Shown: positions 13,178-26,144 of the stretch, in pieces
Position numbering within the stretch: the stretch's first letter is position 1
How the letters are laid out: each line of letters opens with the position of its first letter
The notes under the pieces: model-generated
Told to the model about the DNA's origin: nothing
Databases searched by the model: none
What the model saw: the letters and a program-made list of their open reading frames with translations, nothing else
Position numbers and translations under genes: made by a program
From: Anthoceros angustus
Taxonomy: Eukaryota; Streptophyta; Anthocerotopsida; Anthocerotales; Anthocerotaceae
Assembly: GCA_010909165.1 (NCBI GenBank)
Contig: MU008211.1
Coordinates: forward strand, 186,001-250,000
Reading direction: 5' to 3'
Length of the DNA: 64,000 nucleotides

Positions 13178-13842
13178 CTAAAGCATCTCCCTACGTTCCT
13201 CCTGCTCTATGAACGATTCTAGTCTAGCTACCTGGCTATCCTCTACAGTCATGCGTTCATCCTCCATGATCCTGTAGGTAGGTACTTCAAATTCCACGGG
13301 CATCACAGGAGACATGCCATATGTTAGGTAATAAGGGGTCTTCTTGGTGGTTACCTTCTCCGCGGTCCTGTAGGCCCACAGTGCTGAATGCAACTTAGCA
13401 TCCCAATCATACATGTGTGTTACAGTTACCTTGGTGAGGATTGTGCACAGCAACCCGTTCGTCTTCTCCGTCAATCCATTCGCCTTGGGGTTGTAGTCGT
13501 CTTCGATCGAATGTTGAAGTAGGTGGTTAGGGACTCAACGGCGAGTTGAGGAAATGTGTCCCCGGTCATGACCAACTCTAAAGGACATCCGTGTTATGAT
13601 GTTCTCGAATAAAAACTTTGCTCTGCGGTCGTCATCCTTCCTTTTGCTTACTTCCACCATCTTGTACAATAATCCGTAGCCACCAAAATGTCTGCTTCCT
13701 CGTCCATTGCGTTGGTGGTTTGATTCTGATCGATTCCCCACTTCTCGAAGGTGCTAACGGTAAGATGTAGGTAAGAGGCCATTGTGTCGACAATGTAGGC
13801 CGCCCAACCCTCGACACGCATCACACCTCGGTGAACTCCCAC
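13178..13842 (-). pseudogene. Gypsy integrase core and tail, copy 2
   Basis: Duplicate of the integrase at 11,676. The 3' part is the best preserved in the window: an open stretch of about 98 codons (13,178-13,474) reads 'EKTNGLLCTIL', 'ALWAYRTAEKVTTKKTPYYL', 'YGMSPVMPVEFEVPTYRIM', the usual segment downstream of the third catalytic residue. The core (13,535-13,842) shows 'DYCTRWW' and 'FLFENIIT' but is interrupted by indels. Non-functional. Confidence 0.8.
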
Positions 13843-14559
13843 ATCCTTTTGCGCCGTAGCCCACGAAAAGCATTCAAAATCTTCTTAACGGTCACTGCGA
13901 ATAGTGTCCACCTCTTACGCATGTAGTGCCTCTCGTGGCCAGTGAGCTTCTTCAACCTCGAGGCATCGATTTTATCGTCCGGACCTTGTTTACGGACACC
14001 GCCTCAAGCGTGGGCGAGGCTTTATGGAGAAAACAGCTCGCCTCCTGGACAACCATCGGGCATGATTCCATGCTCCGGAATTGCGTACCTCACCATTCAG
14101 CGGATATCTCGGGCATGAACGCCCCTCGCGTTCTAATCTCCTCCTTCCCGGGCGCACGTCGCCTCACCTAGCTCGTCCGTTAGTAGCCCCAAGTGGCGTG
14201 GATCTATCCAAATCCATGCCTTCTTGCTTCCCGTTCACATTCTCGGCTGCGGCTCATTTGCATCCTCCTTCTGGGGACTTCCATTCTGCGGCTGCCTCGT
14301 GACGGCTTGCTCCCATTCACCTCTTGCCTTCCTGCATCCATGTCCTCTTGGTGATTTCCCATGAATCCGCCTCCTTCTCCTGCAGTTTTCTTCAAACTTG
14401 TCATGGGATGCATCTCCTTCCTTTTGCCAACTCGTGGCCTCCACTTGCAGCCCTCTGCTCACCCTTGAGGCATTTCAGCCTCCTCCTCGCGCCCATCTGG
14501 CGCCTATCCTCTCTCGGTTCCAGTTGTCCTGCTGCGGCTTTTCACTGGCGCTCCCTTCT

Positions 14560-15060
14560 TGCTCATTTGGCCTCTCTGGCAACAAGACTTGCTGGTCAAT
14601 TCTTAGGCCGTCTTCGACATGCTCACGTCCTCCCCTTGACCCGTGGCGACCAGCTCCTCGTCAGGAAATCGGTCGTCCGTGGCCTCAAGTCGCTCTCCAG
14701 TTTTCAGACGAGAAATGAAATCAGCATTACGATGTTGCTTCCAGCCTAGTTTCTCGTCGTAGTCAAACTCTTGCAGCGATGGTACGGCAATCCTTCGACA
14801 AATCGGCTTGTTGACAAGATACTTCAGCAAAATGGTCAACATGAAGCGTCACCTTGCAAGCAAGCGGATAGTGTCTAAACTTCTTACGAGTAAATGATAC
14901 CAAGACCCTCCGCTCCGTGGTTGAGTAGTTCTTTTCGTAGTGGCATCTCCGGCATAGAAAATCGGATGATCCGTTTCTTCTCGTCCTTACGGCTTAGAGC
15001 GGTCCCAATGGCATAGCGGACACATCACGTATACATGAAGCGGTTTCTCCCAATCCGGTT
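14560..15060 (-). pseudogene. Gypsy RNase H region
   Basis: Minus-strand frames read a typical RNase H and post-RNase H segment of Ty3/gypsy pol: 'YAIGTALS' near 15,010, 'KYLVNKP' and 'LQEFDYD', 'HRNADFISRL' near 14,610-14,840. The order on the minus strand, reverse transcriptase (15.1-15.9 kb), RNase H, then integrase (14 kb and lower), is the gypsy order. The open stretch at 14,603-14,842 is about 79 codons; the rest is frameshifted. Confidence 0.75.
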
Positions 15061-15900
15061 GTAACGTTGGCGCTCACCAAGCATCCTTCAGCTGAAAAGC
15101 CTCACATCTTGCGTTGTCCATTCGAAGGTGTATCCTTCTTGGTCAATTGTGTCAACAAGGCTGCCTTCTTGGCGAAATCCTTGATGAACCTCTGTAATAT
15201 CCTACCAGCCCTACAAAAGCACTTTGCCTCACCGTTTGTGGTCGTCCATCTCGACTATATGCTACCTTCTCCCTATCTACCTGCAATCCTCGTACAGAGA
15301 CTCGATGTGCCAACAAAATGCCCTCCGTCATACCAAAATAACACTTCCCCGGATGAAGCTTCAAGTTCGACTCTCTGCACTTTTGGAAACACTGTCTCAA
15401 ATGATCTAGATCGAGTTCTCCTCCCAAACAAAAATCATCTAGGAATACCTCCATGAACTTCCTGAAATCTCGAATATCGCGTTCACCACCTGGAAAGTGG
15501 CGGGGCATTACACAACCCGAAGGAGCTTGAATAAGCGTAAGTTCCCCAATCCGTTGTGAGCGTTGTCTTGTCACGATCCTTCCCAGCGAAATCGATTGTA
15601 CCGAATCATCAAGCTGTACATCTCTATGCCACATGTCGGCTGTCCATGAAAGGTAAAGGGTGATGATCCTTCTTCGTTGCTTCATTGAGCTTCACGAAAT
15701 CTGCAGAACCTTTCCTGCTTCTTGGTACAATCACGATGGTGCGACCCACTCCAGTGAGCCTTGGATAAATTACTGCTCCAAATATTGGTCGATTGATCCT
15801 TAACAACCATGGAATACTTGGGATTGACTGTATTGCTTGATCCTCCGGTCTTGCCCTCCTTCAATCGATTCGATGTATCCCGGTTCTTAGGTATTCTGTC
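15060..15900 (-). pseudogene. Gypsy reverse transcriptase
   Basis: The minus strand from about 15,685 to 15,152 is open for 177 codons and holds 'FMEVFLDDFCLGGELDLDHL', where LDD is the YxDD catalytic core in its gypsy form (FLDDF), followed by 'LKLHPGKCYFG' and 'LLAHRVSVRGLQVD', typical of the fingers/thumb transition. Upstream, 15,700-15,860 reads the 'KLNEATKKDHHPLPF' segment in another frame. The enzyme is broken by frameshifts but the catalytic aspartates survive in this copy. Confidence 0.85.
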
Positions 15901-17800
15901 ATGTCGGTAATCTTGAAGGCAAACACATCGACATACTCCCTAAAGCTACGAAACTCTTCTCTATCCTAGATACCTAGAAACCTTGACTACCTTGCGGTTC
16001 TAACTCTAAGTCCTCTACGCCGGGATCTACATGTTCCTTTGGTGCTACCTATCTTGGTTCGGATCCCTCTTCGGAAAATCTCGATCATAAGCTTACCCTT
16101 CAAAAGGCTACTCCTCTCTATGGGCCTCATCTTGATTCTTCTCGACTTCCTCTATATGAAGCATGAATACACCAAAATCACTCTTTATTTGGTGACCTCA
16201 TGAGGACCCGATATGCTCGATCCTTTGCAGGAGCTTACCCCGTGCTACGAGGTGTACCATCGGTGGGTTGAGACTCCCCTCATAGGAGCCTTGCTCCATG
16301 ACACAAAGCGATCGCGCGGTCCTTCTCGGACTTGAAGGTGATGCCACTCGACCAAAATCAAAAACATCGTACCATACAACCAAGGCCTACCTATCAAAAC
16401 CTTATAGCCTAAATCCGAGCGGCGCATCACAATGTAGGTAAGATGGAAGGTGAGACCCCAATCACGTGGTACATTCTTGACACCTAGTGGCTTCCTCCTC
16501 TCTTATGACCATCGGCCAAAATACGGGCGGGTGAAACTCGGTGAACCCAAGTTGATGGTCTCCTCCGTCATCAAGTTGACTCCGATCCGAATCTAATGGC
16601 ACGTTGGGCACCAAACACGAAATCATCCGGAATACCTCCATGAACTTCCGAAAATCTCGAATATCGCGTTCACCACCTGGAAAGTGGCGGGGCATTGCAC
16701 AACCCGAAGGAGCTTGAATAAGCGTAAGTTCCCCAATCCGTTGTGAGCGTTGTCTTGTCACGATCCTCCTTCCTTTGATTGTACCGAATCCATCAAGCTG
16801 TACATCTCATGTCACTCATGTCCTGCATGAAAGGTAAAGGGTGATGATCCTTCTTCGTTGCTTCATTGAGCTTCACGAAATCTTGACACACGAACCTTTC
16901 CTGCTGCTTCTTGGTACAATCACGATGGTGCGACCCACTCTTTGGTGAGCAGGATAAATTACCTGCCTCCAAATATTGAGTGATCCTTAACCATGGAATA
17001 CTTGGGATTCACTGTGTTGCTTGATCCTCAGTCTTGCCCTCCTTCAATCGATTCGATGTATCCCAGTTCTTCGGTATTCTGTCATGTCGGTAATCTTGAA
17101 GGCAAACACATCGACATACTCCCTAAAGCTACGAAACTCTTCTCTGTCCTAGATACCTAGAAACCTTGACTACCTTGCGGTTCTAACTCTAAGTCCTCTA
17201 CGCCGGGATCTACATGTTCCTTTGGTGCTACCTATCTTGGTTCGGATCCCTCTTCGGAAAATCTCGATCATAAGCTTACCCTTCAAAAGGCTACTCCTCT
17301 CTATGGGCCTCATCTTGATTCTTCTCGACTTCCTCTATATGAAGCATGAATACACCAAAATCACTCTTTATTTGGTGACCTCATGAGGACCCGATATGCT
17401 CGATCCTTTGCAGGAGCTTACCCCGTGCTACGAGGTGTACCATCGGTGGGTTGAGACTCCCCTCATAGGAGCCTTGCTCCATGACACAAAGCGATCGCGC
17501 GGTCCTTCTCGGACTTGAAGGTGATGCCACTCGACCAAATCAAAAACATCGTACCATACAACCAAGGCCTACCTATCAAAACCTTATAGCCTAAATCCGA
17601 GCGGCGCATCACAATGTAGGTAAGATGGAAGGTGAGACCCCAATCACGTGGTACATTCTTGACACCTAGTGGCTTCCTCCTCTCTTATGACCATCGGCCA
17701 AAATACGGGCGGGTGAAACTCGGTGAACCCAAGTTGATGAGTCTCCTCCGTCATCAAGTTGACTCCGATCCGAATCTAATGGCACGTTGGGCACCAAACA
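15425..17800. repeat. Tandem duplication, unit about 1.19 kb, of protease/RT region
   Basis: Sequence from 'gaatacctccatgaacttcc' (15,440) restarts at 16,628 and the copies continue together through 'ggtgacctcatgaggaccc' (16,191 and 17,375) to about 16,610 and 17,795. Copy 2 of the catalytic motif is frameshifted (reads FRMIS instead of FLDDF). Long stretches such as 16,080-16,460 and 17,265-17,645 are almost identical. The minus-strand piece 'SDLGYKVLIGRPWLYGTM' (16,430 and 17,610) resembles the C-terminal end of a retroviral-type protease. Confidence 0.85.
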
Positions 17801-17839
17801 CGCAATTTCAACCTCAATCTCGGGTGCCCCCAAATCAAT

Positions 17840-18956
17840 GAGTTCGACCACATTTACCTCCAGGCGTTTCTCCTCCTACTTGATTCCCGATCGCCTCCTT
17901 CACAATTTTGCGGGATCTCGGACTCACCGCAAGCAACTGTCTCAAACTGACCACAAATTCGCGGTCAAGCAATGCGTCAGCGAAACTGGAGATCTTATCT
18001 GACAAGGTTTCCTCCCCGCTTGCAGCCCTGACGCTGGTCGATTCCGACCTTATTGGTAAAGTTCCTGATTCCATGATCCCTCCTGTCGGGTGGGACCCTA
18101 TACCCGGCGGATCAACAATTTACGGCTCGCCACCTCTTCTTCCGTCGGGTGAGCTGTTTAGCTCATCTTCGCCGCGCCTTCTCGGCTGATGTCGGGAGGA
18201 AACGCGGTTCGTTCCTCTCCTTCCCTTGGCCCTTCGCCCACTCACCGGGTAGTCGCCTGCCTATCCTCAGAGGGGTGCCGACCACCTGGTAGTCCGTGCT
18301 GGTGGCCCGTTCCTTCTCCTTCTCACGCGGGCGCGGCGTCGTCTGGAGGCCAGAGTCGTCCCTCACCTTCCTCCGCTTCCTTTCCTCTCTCACGCCGTTT
18401 TCCGCCGGCCTTTCTCGGCTTGATCGGTGGTCACCTTGGCCACCATCAATCCTTCATCGCTCATCTCTCCTTCATACCCTTCCTCCACAATTCGATGTCA
18501 TGGATTAGAAATCATACTCGCCTCCACCTTCAACGGTGTCGTGGTTACGGTCATCGCGGTCTCGGGATTGGGCCTTGCCTCCTCTCTGGGCTCGGTCGAC
18601 ACTGGTGCCAGGTGCCACTCGCGCCCGCACAGGATCCCCATCTTATGTCCCCAATTCCTTGCGGACTTGACAAAAGGTACATAACCCACTTGTTTTCGTG
18701 GTTACGGACATTCATTTGAGTAGTGACACGGTGCTCCATAATTATAACATCACTGTGGAATCGCCATCGGCCTGTGATGGATCTGGTCTCCATGGTCTGG
18801 CGATGTCGGTCGCGATCCATACCTGAGGGGTGGCGTGTGGGGTTGGTAAGTCGCCCTCATTGGAGGTGGCCGACTTCGGTGGCGCTGCACTAGTAAGCTT
18901 CATCTACATACCAATAGTCCTGGCATGACGGTTTCCATGATTCTGACGTGGCGTAG
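17840..18956 (-). pseudogene. Remnant upstream of G1 pol, possibly gag/protease linker
   Basis: On the minus strand this stretch lies directly upstream of the protease-like sequence and downstream of the G2 insertion. Reading frames are short; one (17,835-18,074) gives a mixed acidic stretch that could be an aspartic protease leader, but no DTG/DSG motif was seen. I assign it to decayed gypsy sequence by position only. Confidence 0.35.
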
Positions 18957-21008
18957 TGTGAATACATTCACGTGGGTTGAAGACCCGTGTCGTGGGACAC
19001 GGTGAGTCCACATTACCCTCAATGTCGTTGTAGTCACGGATTCGCTCCCAAGGGAATGGTTTGTGCCAAAAGACGCTATCTTCTATCACTACCAACCTTT
19101 GCCTAAGCTTTGACCGGACCGCTACCACTTCGCACCTATCTACTTCACTACCACCTGTCTTGTCCCACGGATCTAACTTCCCGACCGCAAATCTGTTCCA
19201 CGACCCCCGTTCCGGAGCCACTACCACGGTGACTCTCACTACGGGTAGTTACTACAACCACCGAGGTGGGTCCCACACCAAACCCTAGCAACTCATCTCG
19301 GCGCTGGCGCTGCGGATCCTCACGCGTACGCATTGCTCCGCAGATCGGGTGTTATTTTGCACTCCACACTTCATGCACACACATTCCTAGGGACCAAAGT
19401 TCTAGGATACCTCTCACCTCACACACACACACAAAAGGCGCCACACCACACGATTTCCACAAGCGTTGTTTCCCTTGTGCACTTCCAAGCATGACCGGTT
19501 GGAGTTTCAACCACACACAACTCTTCACCGCGTCCCACTCGCTCTCCTTCTCTTTCCACTCATGATCTCACACTCCATAGCAGCATCTGACGATCTCCTT
19601 CTCGATCTCTCTCCTCTCTCTCTCTCTCCTCAATTCGCCATGAGCTTCAACCATCCACTCAACACTTCTCTCAATTTGAACAACTGGCGGATCAAGGGTG
19701 AAGGAAGAAAGAATCCTCGGGCGCCAACGGTACGGCAAGCTCGAGACCCGCCCGCGCCAATCCTTGGTTTCCTCCTCCTTGTCGCCAAAATTGCTCCATC
19801 ACCCCTCCGGTTGCGAGCAAGCTGCACCGCCCCGCGCCAATCCTTGGTTTCCTCCTCCGTTGTCGCCAAAATTGCTCCATCACCCCTCCTTCCCGCCAGG
19901 AGCAAGCTCTCGACCACCCCTAGGAGCATCTCGCGCACACCACCTCTCAATCGGGCGTCTCCAACCAGCCATGTAGCGTGGGGATCTCAACCAGAGTTAT
20001 CGATGTGAGGCACAACCAAGCCCCTTTATACAATTCTTTGGGCGTCATAGCCACCGGACTTTCCAAGTCCTAAAATGGTGACAGGCGCCCCTACAATTTC
20101 GGATGACCTTAGGTCCGGGATGGCATCCTATCCAAAGTTCTATTCCTAGGATGCCACTACTCCCACCCATGTTATCTCACTTTTCCGATTTGGTCGCTGC
20201 CCGTCCTTTGCTGCTGAATTTATGGGTCCTCCTTCCTCGTTCTTGATGCAGTAAATCCTCCCATAAACTCTCCTTTGTTTTCCATGATCCCAAGTCCCAG
20301 CTCCCTCACCAATCCTCCACCTCGGACCCTCCAATGGTCCATATTTGGCCATTAGGCGTTAAATTTCAACCTTGGGCGCCATGCTCACCAAACCCTCACC
20401 TGCGCCTCAATTGCGATAACTCGCCTCAGAATCTCCAACTTGGTCCCCAGGGGTTTCTTCCTTCCAGAATCGCGAGCTCACGCCGCCACGGGCATGCCCT
20501 TCTGACCTCGTGCGAGCTCGTGTCAGTTATGCAGAGCTACCACGCCCCTCGTGCCTTTCAAGTTCCCTTAGGGTTATATTTCCCCGAAAACTCTGGCCAA
20601 GGCTTGACCACTTCTTCTTCCGGCGCTCCTTCCTTCCACGACCGCCCGTCAGTTCGCCAAATCTTGAAACATAGTCCCTGATCGGCGACCACACAGTTCA
20701 ACTACCGGGTTGGTTCGACCTCTAGCCTACGGACCTCACGCCAAATATGGGGACCCCTGCCCCCATATATAGGCTTTCTATTAGATATTCCAAGACCAAA
20801 GGCCAAGGAGTATCGAGTTCATAGTCAAGGACCGATTATTATTCAACCCGAAACAACCCAAAAACTCATAGGCCAAGGACACTTTCTACTATAAATATCC
20901 CTTCCTACTCATAACCTAGCTCTTCTTGACACCAAACTTAACAAAAAAAACAAAAAATCACTCAAAGACACAATCCAACAGGGAGTTTCCAATACCAAAT
21001 CGTTTACA
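18957..21008 (-). mobile_element. G2 gypsy element, 3' LTR
   Basis: About 2.05 kb that match 26,145-28,018 from start to end: shared landmarks are 'cctcaatgtcgttgtag', 'gattcgctcccaagggaatg', the CA repeat near 19,420, the CT repeat near 19,610, 'ccatatataggc' near 20,760 and the terminus 'aatcgtttaca'. It is followed at once by 'tactccccttctc', the complement of a polypurine tract, which identifies it as the 3' LTR of a minus-strand element. LTR termini read TGTAAAC on the minus strand and TGTGA on the plus strand. Many indels separate the two LTRs, so the insertion is old or the copies are error-rich. Confidence 0.85.
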
Positions 21009-21021
21009 TACTCCCCTTCTC
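21009..21021 (-). promoter_or_regulatory. G2 polypurine tract
   Basis: The minus strand reads GAGAAGGGGAGTA immediately before the LTR terminus TGTAAACG. This is the position and base composition of the polypurine tract that primes plus-strand DNA synthesis in LTR retrotransposons. Confidence 0.8.
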
Positions 21022-24000
21022 ATTTGTTGGCGCCCTCGCCAACTCATGTGTAATATTTCTTGACTCTCCAACCGTTGACCACAGTTGGTAAAGTCACCTC
21101 TAAGCTTATTGGTACATATGGAGCCATTTCGAAAACTTCAAGGACTTTATATGGCCCCATCCATGAAGGTGAAGCTTGCACGGAAAGTGCATATATCTGT
21201 TGTCATATGGTAGGTCCAAGTCACGAGGTACCACCCACCTTTCTCTTCCGTCCGGTCCCTCGATATAAAATGTCTACGTGGTGGACAAATGGACTCGAAT
21301 AATGCCTTTGAGGCATCTTGTTGTTATGAAAGGTCAGGGGATGCTGCCGATTCCGGGAACTCAAATATTTACGAATAAGTAGGCTGGTGTATCGGGATCT
21401 CCCCTTCTCATTTCTTTCTTGTACCACCATCACTTGCCGTCTTGGATTGCGGGCCGCTTCCCCTCCATCTACCGCCATGAACAACGCTTCGCCGGGAAAA
21501 TCGTCGTTTTGGTCTGTGTAACCTCCTCTGTTCTCACCTCGAAATGTAATCTGCATTCACATGTTTACTCCCTCCCTGGTCTCCACCGTGAGCGTGAATT
21601 CTGCAGAGTAGGATCCATCTTGCTATCGTCCGGACAAGTCGGTTTGTTTACGGTGTTTGAGGCGAAGTGGTCCACATGGAAGGCGAACTCGTGGGATAGC
21701 AAATAGTGGCGAAACTTGCGAACCGAGTACACCATTCCCAGCGCCTCCCTCTCGGTGGTGGGACACTTCTTTCTGCGTCGTGTGCCTCCTGCATAATAGA
21801 TTGGATAATCGTGCTTCTTGTCATCCCTTTGGCTTAGAATGGTACCGATTGCATAGGCGAGCGTCTACAAACACGTGGAATTTCTTGCTCGATCCGGTCC
21901 CATGGCGTGTGATCGGTGGTCGAAGATCATTGAAGGCCTCCTCGTTTTCGTCCATTCCACTCCACGGTCCTTGCGAAGCGATTACATGTGGGCTGCCCTT
22001 ACGGAAAAATTCTTCACAAACCTTGATAATAGCCTACCATTCAGGAATCCCTAAGCTCCTTGATGTGGTAGGTGGCTTGAGGCGGTAATGATTTTGACCT
22101 TATCCGGGTCGACCTCTATCCCGTGCAATCACGGTGCCCCAACAAAATACCCTCGGCATGCGAAATAACATTTCTCGGGATGTAGACACAATTAGATGCA
22201 GTGACACCGTTCGGACATTTGCGAAGGTGGTTGAGGTGATCTTTTTGCTCAAACACGAAGTCGAAGACCTCCATGAAGTCCCTAAGGTATTCCTTGAAAA
22301 TCTTGACAAGTCGCATGAAGGATCACTGGTATTAATCCGAGCACTCCGTTTGTAGGCATAGGTTCCCGATGCATGGTAGAAGGCATGTGGCCAATCACTC
22401 TCCACGAGATGGTGTTATACCGAATACCCATCCGAGCAGGTAGACCATTCTCCACCAACTAAGTCCGATTATGTTGTCTATGAATGGAGCGGGTAGTGGT
22501 TTTTGGTCACCTTGTTTAACTTCCTCCAATCTGACGGACCGTATCTTCATACGCTTTTGGGAACCACCACAATTGGGGCTACCCACTCCGATGTCACAAT
22601 AGGATATATAGCGTGCATAGTAGAGCTCAATTGTTCCTTTACCTTGAATACTTTGGATTTAGCTTGTATTGCGGTATCCGGGTACGACACGGCTCGAGAT
22701 CAATCTTGTGCTCCCCACTCCCTCGGTATACCCTTCATATACGTAACGTCAAAAGCAAAACGTGGATAAATTCATAGCAATTTGTTTCATACCCCTTTCC
22801 AAGTCGCATTCATCTGTTCGAAAACTTAAGGACCTTGCGGGCAACACTTCCACGTCCTTGACCTCATCATGCCACTCTCTTTCCACCGGCGCGGATGTGA
22901 TGCGAACCCTTCCTCCATGTCTTGGTTCTCCTTGGCGCATTCCCCATTCCGGAATAGGTCGTGCGAGGTAAAGCGTGAGACACCCTCCTCGCACCCTCGA
23001 AGTTTGTCGGATCGTCGCTCCCTCGACCACCTCTACTTCTGTTCCTCGACCTCGTCCCCTTCGTCCGATCCTCCCCACCTTTGTCAATTGTGACTCCATA
23101 GCACCCTAATAGGTTGATGGAATGGGAATATCTCTAATCGTCCTCTTCATCGACCACGAAATATGCGAATGAATTTCTCCTTCTCATCCTCTCCCCAGGT
23201 ATCTTGAGAGGTGTATCCCTCCGTTTCGTGGGTGTCTCCCTGCGTATCTGCTCCAAGTCAAACATATCCTTCCTCCTTAATTTTGGGGTCCCGTCCAGGT
23301 TTGAATCCCACTTCCTTTCTTGCCCATTTGAAGGTGCAACGTGCCCCATACATCCATGTTAGTCAATGAGAACCTCATACCTGGCGCTTTTTGTTTAATG
23401 ACCACGTAGTCCATGAGTGCGGAATGGTACCAATATGGGTTAGGACTCCGTACTCCGGCGCCATTTTGGACATGTCCGGCCTAACACCTTTGATGTATGT
23501 TCTATCGCAACCCAAGCTTAGGCGGTCTCCTCTGTCATGATGTTGACCCCGACCCGGAATCTAGCGGCACCTTCTTGATTACACATCCATAATTTCTATG
23601 TAGCTCCATGGACACAGTCCATCATGGCCACCATATTCACAGCAAGGGTTTCGGCCTTGGGGTGGAAAGGTTCCGTCTCTTCTTGGGTTGTGCCGCCTTC
23701 AATGCCCCAGTTCTTTGGCGATGGATTGTCCACGAATGTCGATGTTATCATGAACTTTTGGTCCATGATAGCTTCCAAATTGAAAGGAACACACTGTTTT
23801 CTGTTTCTCCTTGCCAACCCCGTCATTTCAACAAGCGGTAGCTCTTTGAGATGTTGCGGTCGTTGAAGCAGGCGGTAGGTGGGTCGGTGGGTCGATGGAA
23901 AAGGCAGGGTCTGTTCGATTCTTGTCGGATCATATCCATAACTTCCCGACATCGGAGCGCCGACTCATCCTTTTTCCTCTTGCGGGTTTTCGCCCCATGT

Positions 24001-26128
24001 GTCGACTCGAGTCCCCCGTCTGTCCTTGTTTGCACTTCACCCTCGAATCCAGCGGTCTCGTGCTAAGGGAGTTACACTGTGATGCCATCCAAAATCGCAA
24101 TTCGCGTTAAGTGTGGCGTTCGTGCCTTGCTCCCGTCCATTTTGGATTCGCATGCCCTTTTTTTTCGGCTCCATCGAGTCCCTCGTCGGCCTTTTGTGGT
24201 TGGACTTCTCTTCCTTCCCGCTTTGATGAAGGCGCCTCTTCCTCCTCACTTGCGGACGTTATGGGCTCCACTCCGTTCTTCTTCTCTTTTCCCCGTTCCC
24301 CCTTCTTGGTGTCCAGCCTTCCTCTCGCCGCTCCGTTCGAGCGACCATCGCGGGGTTTCGTAATACCCACTATCCACATCCCCAACCCTTCCGGGCTCCT
24401 CGGTATGGCCTCGGAATCCTCCATCTGACCATGGCGCATCTTGACTTGCATTGCGGCAGGCTTTCTTTTGTCTGCGGGGGTGGGTCGCCGTGGGGAGGTT
24501 GAGCGATCCTCACATGTTTCGGTGTCGGCGGAGGCCAGCCGGCTCGTGACGATTGCTTGCACACCGACCTTTCAAAATCACCATTCCCACAGCGAGAGCG
24601 GAGGGGCATCCAGCAGCAAGATGCGAACCCTCGGCAATTGTAATGGCACTCATTTGCGGGGTTCCTTGCCATCGATTGCGAATACCCATACCAGGGGTTT
24701 CGTAAACTTGAGTACAAAGTCTTTGGTAGAGATCGGTGTTGCCTCTTGAATTTGGTATGTATCTTCCAAGCACATCTCCTCCTCCTCTTCCTCGTAGCCC
24801 AGCGGTTGCACTTTTGTTTGTGGGACGATTCGACCTCGAGTGCCCTACTGTCCACAAGTTGTTAGCGAAGAGATTCGCCCGCGCTCCGTAGCAACCCTTC
24901 TATCGTGGTCCTTGATGGCATTAAGATGGAGTTTCTCGGTTTGACCATCATTTCCTCCATCTTGTTCCTTGTTGCTCCACCTTTTTGGCTTTGTTTCCAC
25001 CTCTCTTCTCACACTCCGCGTCCTTCTGCATATAGCGCTCCTTCCCTTTTGCCGTCGTCTTGTTTCCCAGTCATTTTTCCTTCTTCCTTCTATCCCTTGA
25101 GCGCTCATCGTGAATTCTCCTCCGAATCCTTGGTCTCCTCTTGGTGGAGCTACCGAGTCGGTTGAAAACTATCCTCCTCCATGGGCTGTCGCCGGAGGAT
25201 AGTACTTCTTCTTCTTTTGTATTTCTTTTTGTCCTTGTGCCTTTCTTGAGTTCTTCTTCTTAGCGTTGGACTCCTCATAGTTGAGCGGCCTTGATCGCCC
25301 GATCCAAATCTTTCTCGGCTGGAGGCATGCGTGTCTTCCCATCTCCGCCCAATCCTCTTGCAAACCAGCGAATGGCCATTAGCTCCGAGTGCGGACCGGC
25401 CCGATCCGGTATGGAACCTTTCCACATAAGCTGCGGTGTCTCCTTCTTCCCTCTCCGCAATCCCTCGAGTTTGGACAAGACATATCCTTCCACATCGACC
25501 TCCTAGATCTTTCACAAAAGCTCTCTTCAAGGCCCCAAAGGTAGGCGGGGTGTGGAAGAAGCTATGTACTCCGCTTGTACCACTTGGCGCCGCTCCGCGT
25601 AAGACTCCATAAAGCAGTGGGCACGATCGCATCCTCACGGTTGGCGTCGGTGCTCAAAGCAGCTCGACAAACTCGTCGGGATCCTCATGGCCCTTCTTTT
25701 CTCCATACAGCGGGTAAGATTGCTTAGTAGTAACAGCGGGTCGGCCATAACTACGTGGTAGTACTTTCAGCTGCGGTGGTTGGCGGCCACTACGTGCGGG
25801 TGACCTCTACATTCACAGTTTGGTGGCGGTGGTCTAGGCAATCGAGATCAAAGACAAGGTGGGTACGGCCCTTATGCCGTACATGAGTTGGGAATCGAAT
25901 CAGATGGTCGATCCCTAGTTCCGTCGACTCCTGCCCTCTTCCTCGTCCGGCAAGTGTGATCACGCCCTCCTCGTAACTCTCTGCAATCTTTCCTGCTTGG
26001 CGTTGCCGTCTTGCGAGCGTTTACAGTCGGATCGAATCGCTTGTCTCCACAGGCATCCATCTATCAATCTAGTAATGCTAGACTCTACTTAGCTATGGTT
26101 AGTTCTACCTCGTCCTTGGGATTCCATT
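21022..26128 (-). pseudogene. G2 gypsy internal region (gag-pol remnant)
   Basis: Minus-strand order from high to low coordinate: gag (25,150-25,640; 'GDTAAYVERF', 'IRWFARGLG', 'EKDLDRAIKAAQLYEE' in shifted frames), a degenerate zinc-knuckle area near 24,550 ('GNGDFERSVCKQ'), an uncertain protease region (22.8-23.6 kb), reverse transcriptase (22,395-22,590 'PFIDNII'; 22,116-22,316 'FMEVFDFVFEQKDHLNHLRK'), and RNase H (21,640-21,860 'TTEREALGMVYSVRKFRHYL'). The reverse transcriptase has lost its DD pair by a short deletion. No integrase was recognised, so it is deleted or too decayed. It cannot encode a working element. Confidence 0.8.
22116..22590 (-). pseudogene. G2 reverse transcriptase fragment
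   Basis: The piece at 22,395-22,590 reads 'KQGDQKPLPAPFIDNIIG', matching the motif between the first two catalytic blocks of gypsy reverse transcriptases. The piece at 22,116-22,316 reads 'FMEVFDFVFEQKDHLNHLRK', where the gypsy consensus has an Asp-Asp pair after the FMEVF segment; only one Asp remains, so catalysis is lost. The pieces are in different frames. Confidence 0.75.
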
Positions 26129-26141
26129 CCCGGCAGCGCCA
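26129..26141 (-). promoter_or_regulatory. G2 primer-binding site (tRNA-Asp type, 3-nt deletion)
   Basis: The plus strand reads CCCGGCAGCGCCA, three bases before the LTR start TGTGAG. It is the 3' end of plant tRNA-Asp (CCCGGCAACGGCGCCA) with three bases missing. Its place at the inner edge of the right-hand LTR shows that the element runs on the minus strand. The same shortened form is used by G3 at 43,594. Confidence 0.75.
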
Positions 26142-26144
26142 AAA

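Larger units (their letters stand above)
10900..14570. repeat. Tandem duplication, unit about 1.84 kb, of LTR end plus integrase
   Basis: The stretch that begins at 'cttcttctgggatatcctc' near 10,900 restarts near 12,736. The 1,836-1,845 bp offset holds across the LTR end, the integrase C-terminus, the integrase core and the segment with 'gtcatgggatgcatctcc' (12,570 and 14,400). Stretches of several hundred bases, for example 12,081-12,326 and 13,926-14,171, look identical, while other parts differ by small indels. The duplication is thus recent or partly homogenised. Confidence 0.85.
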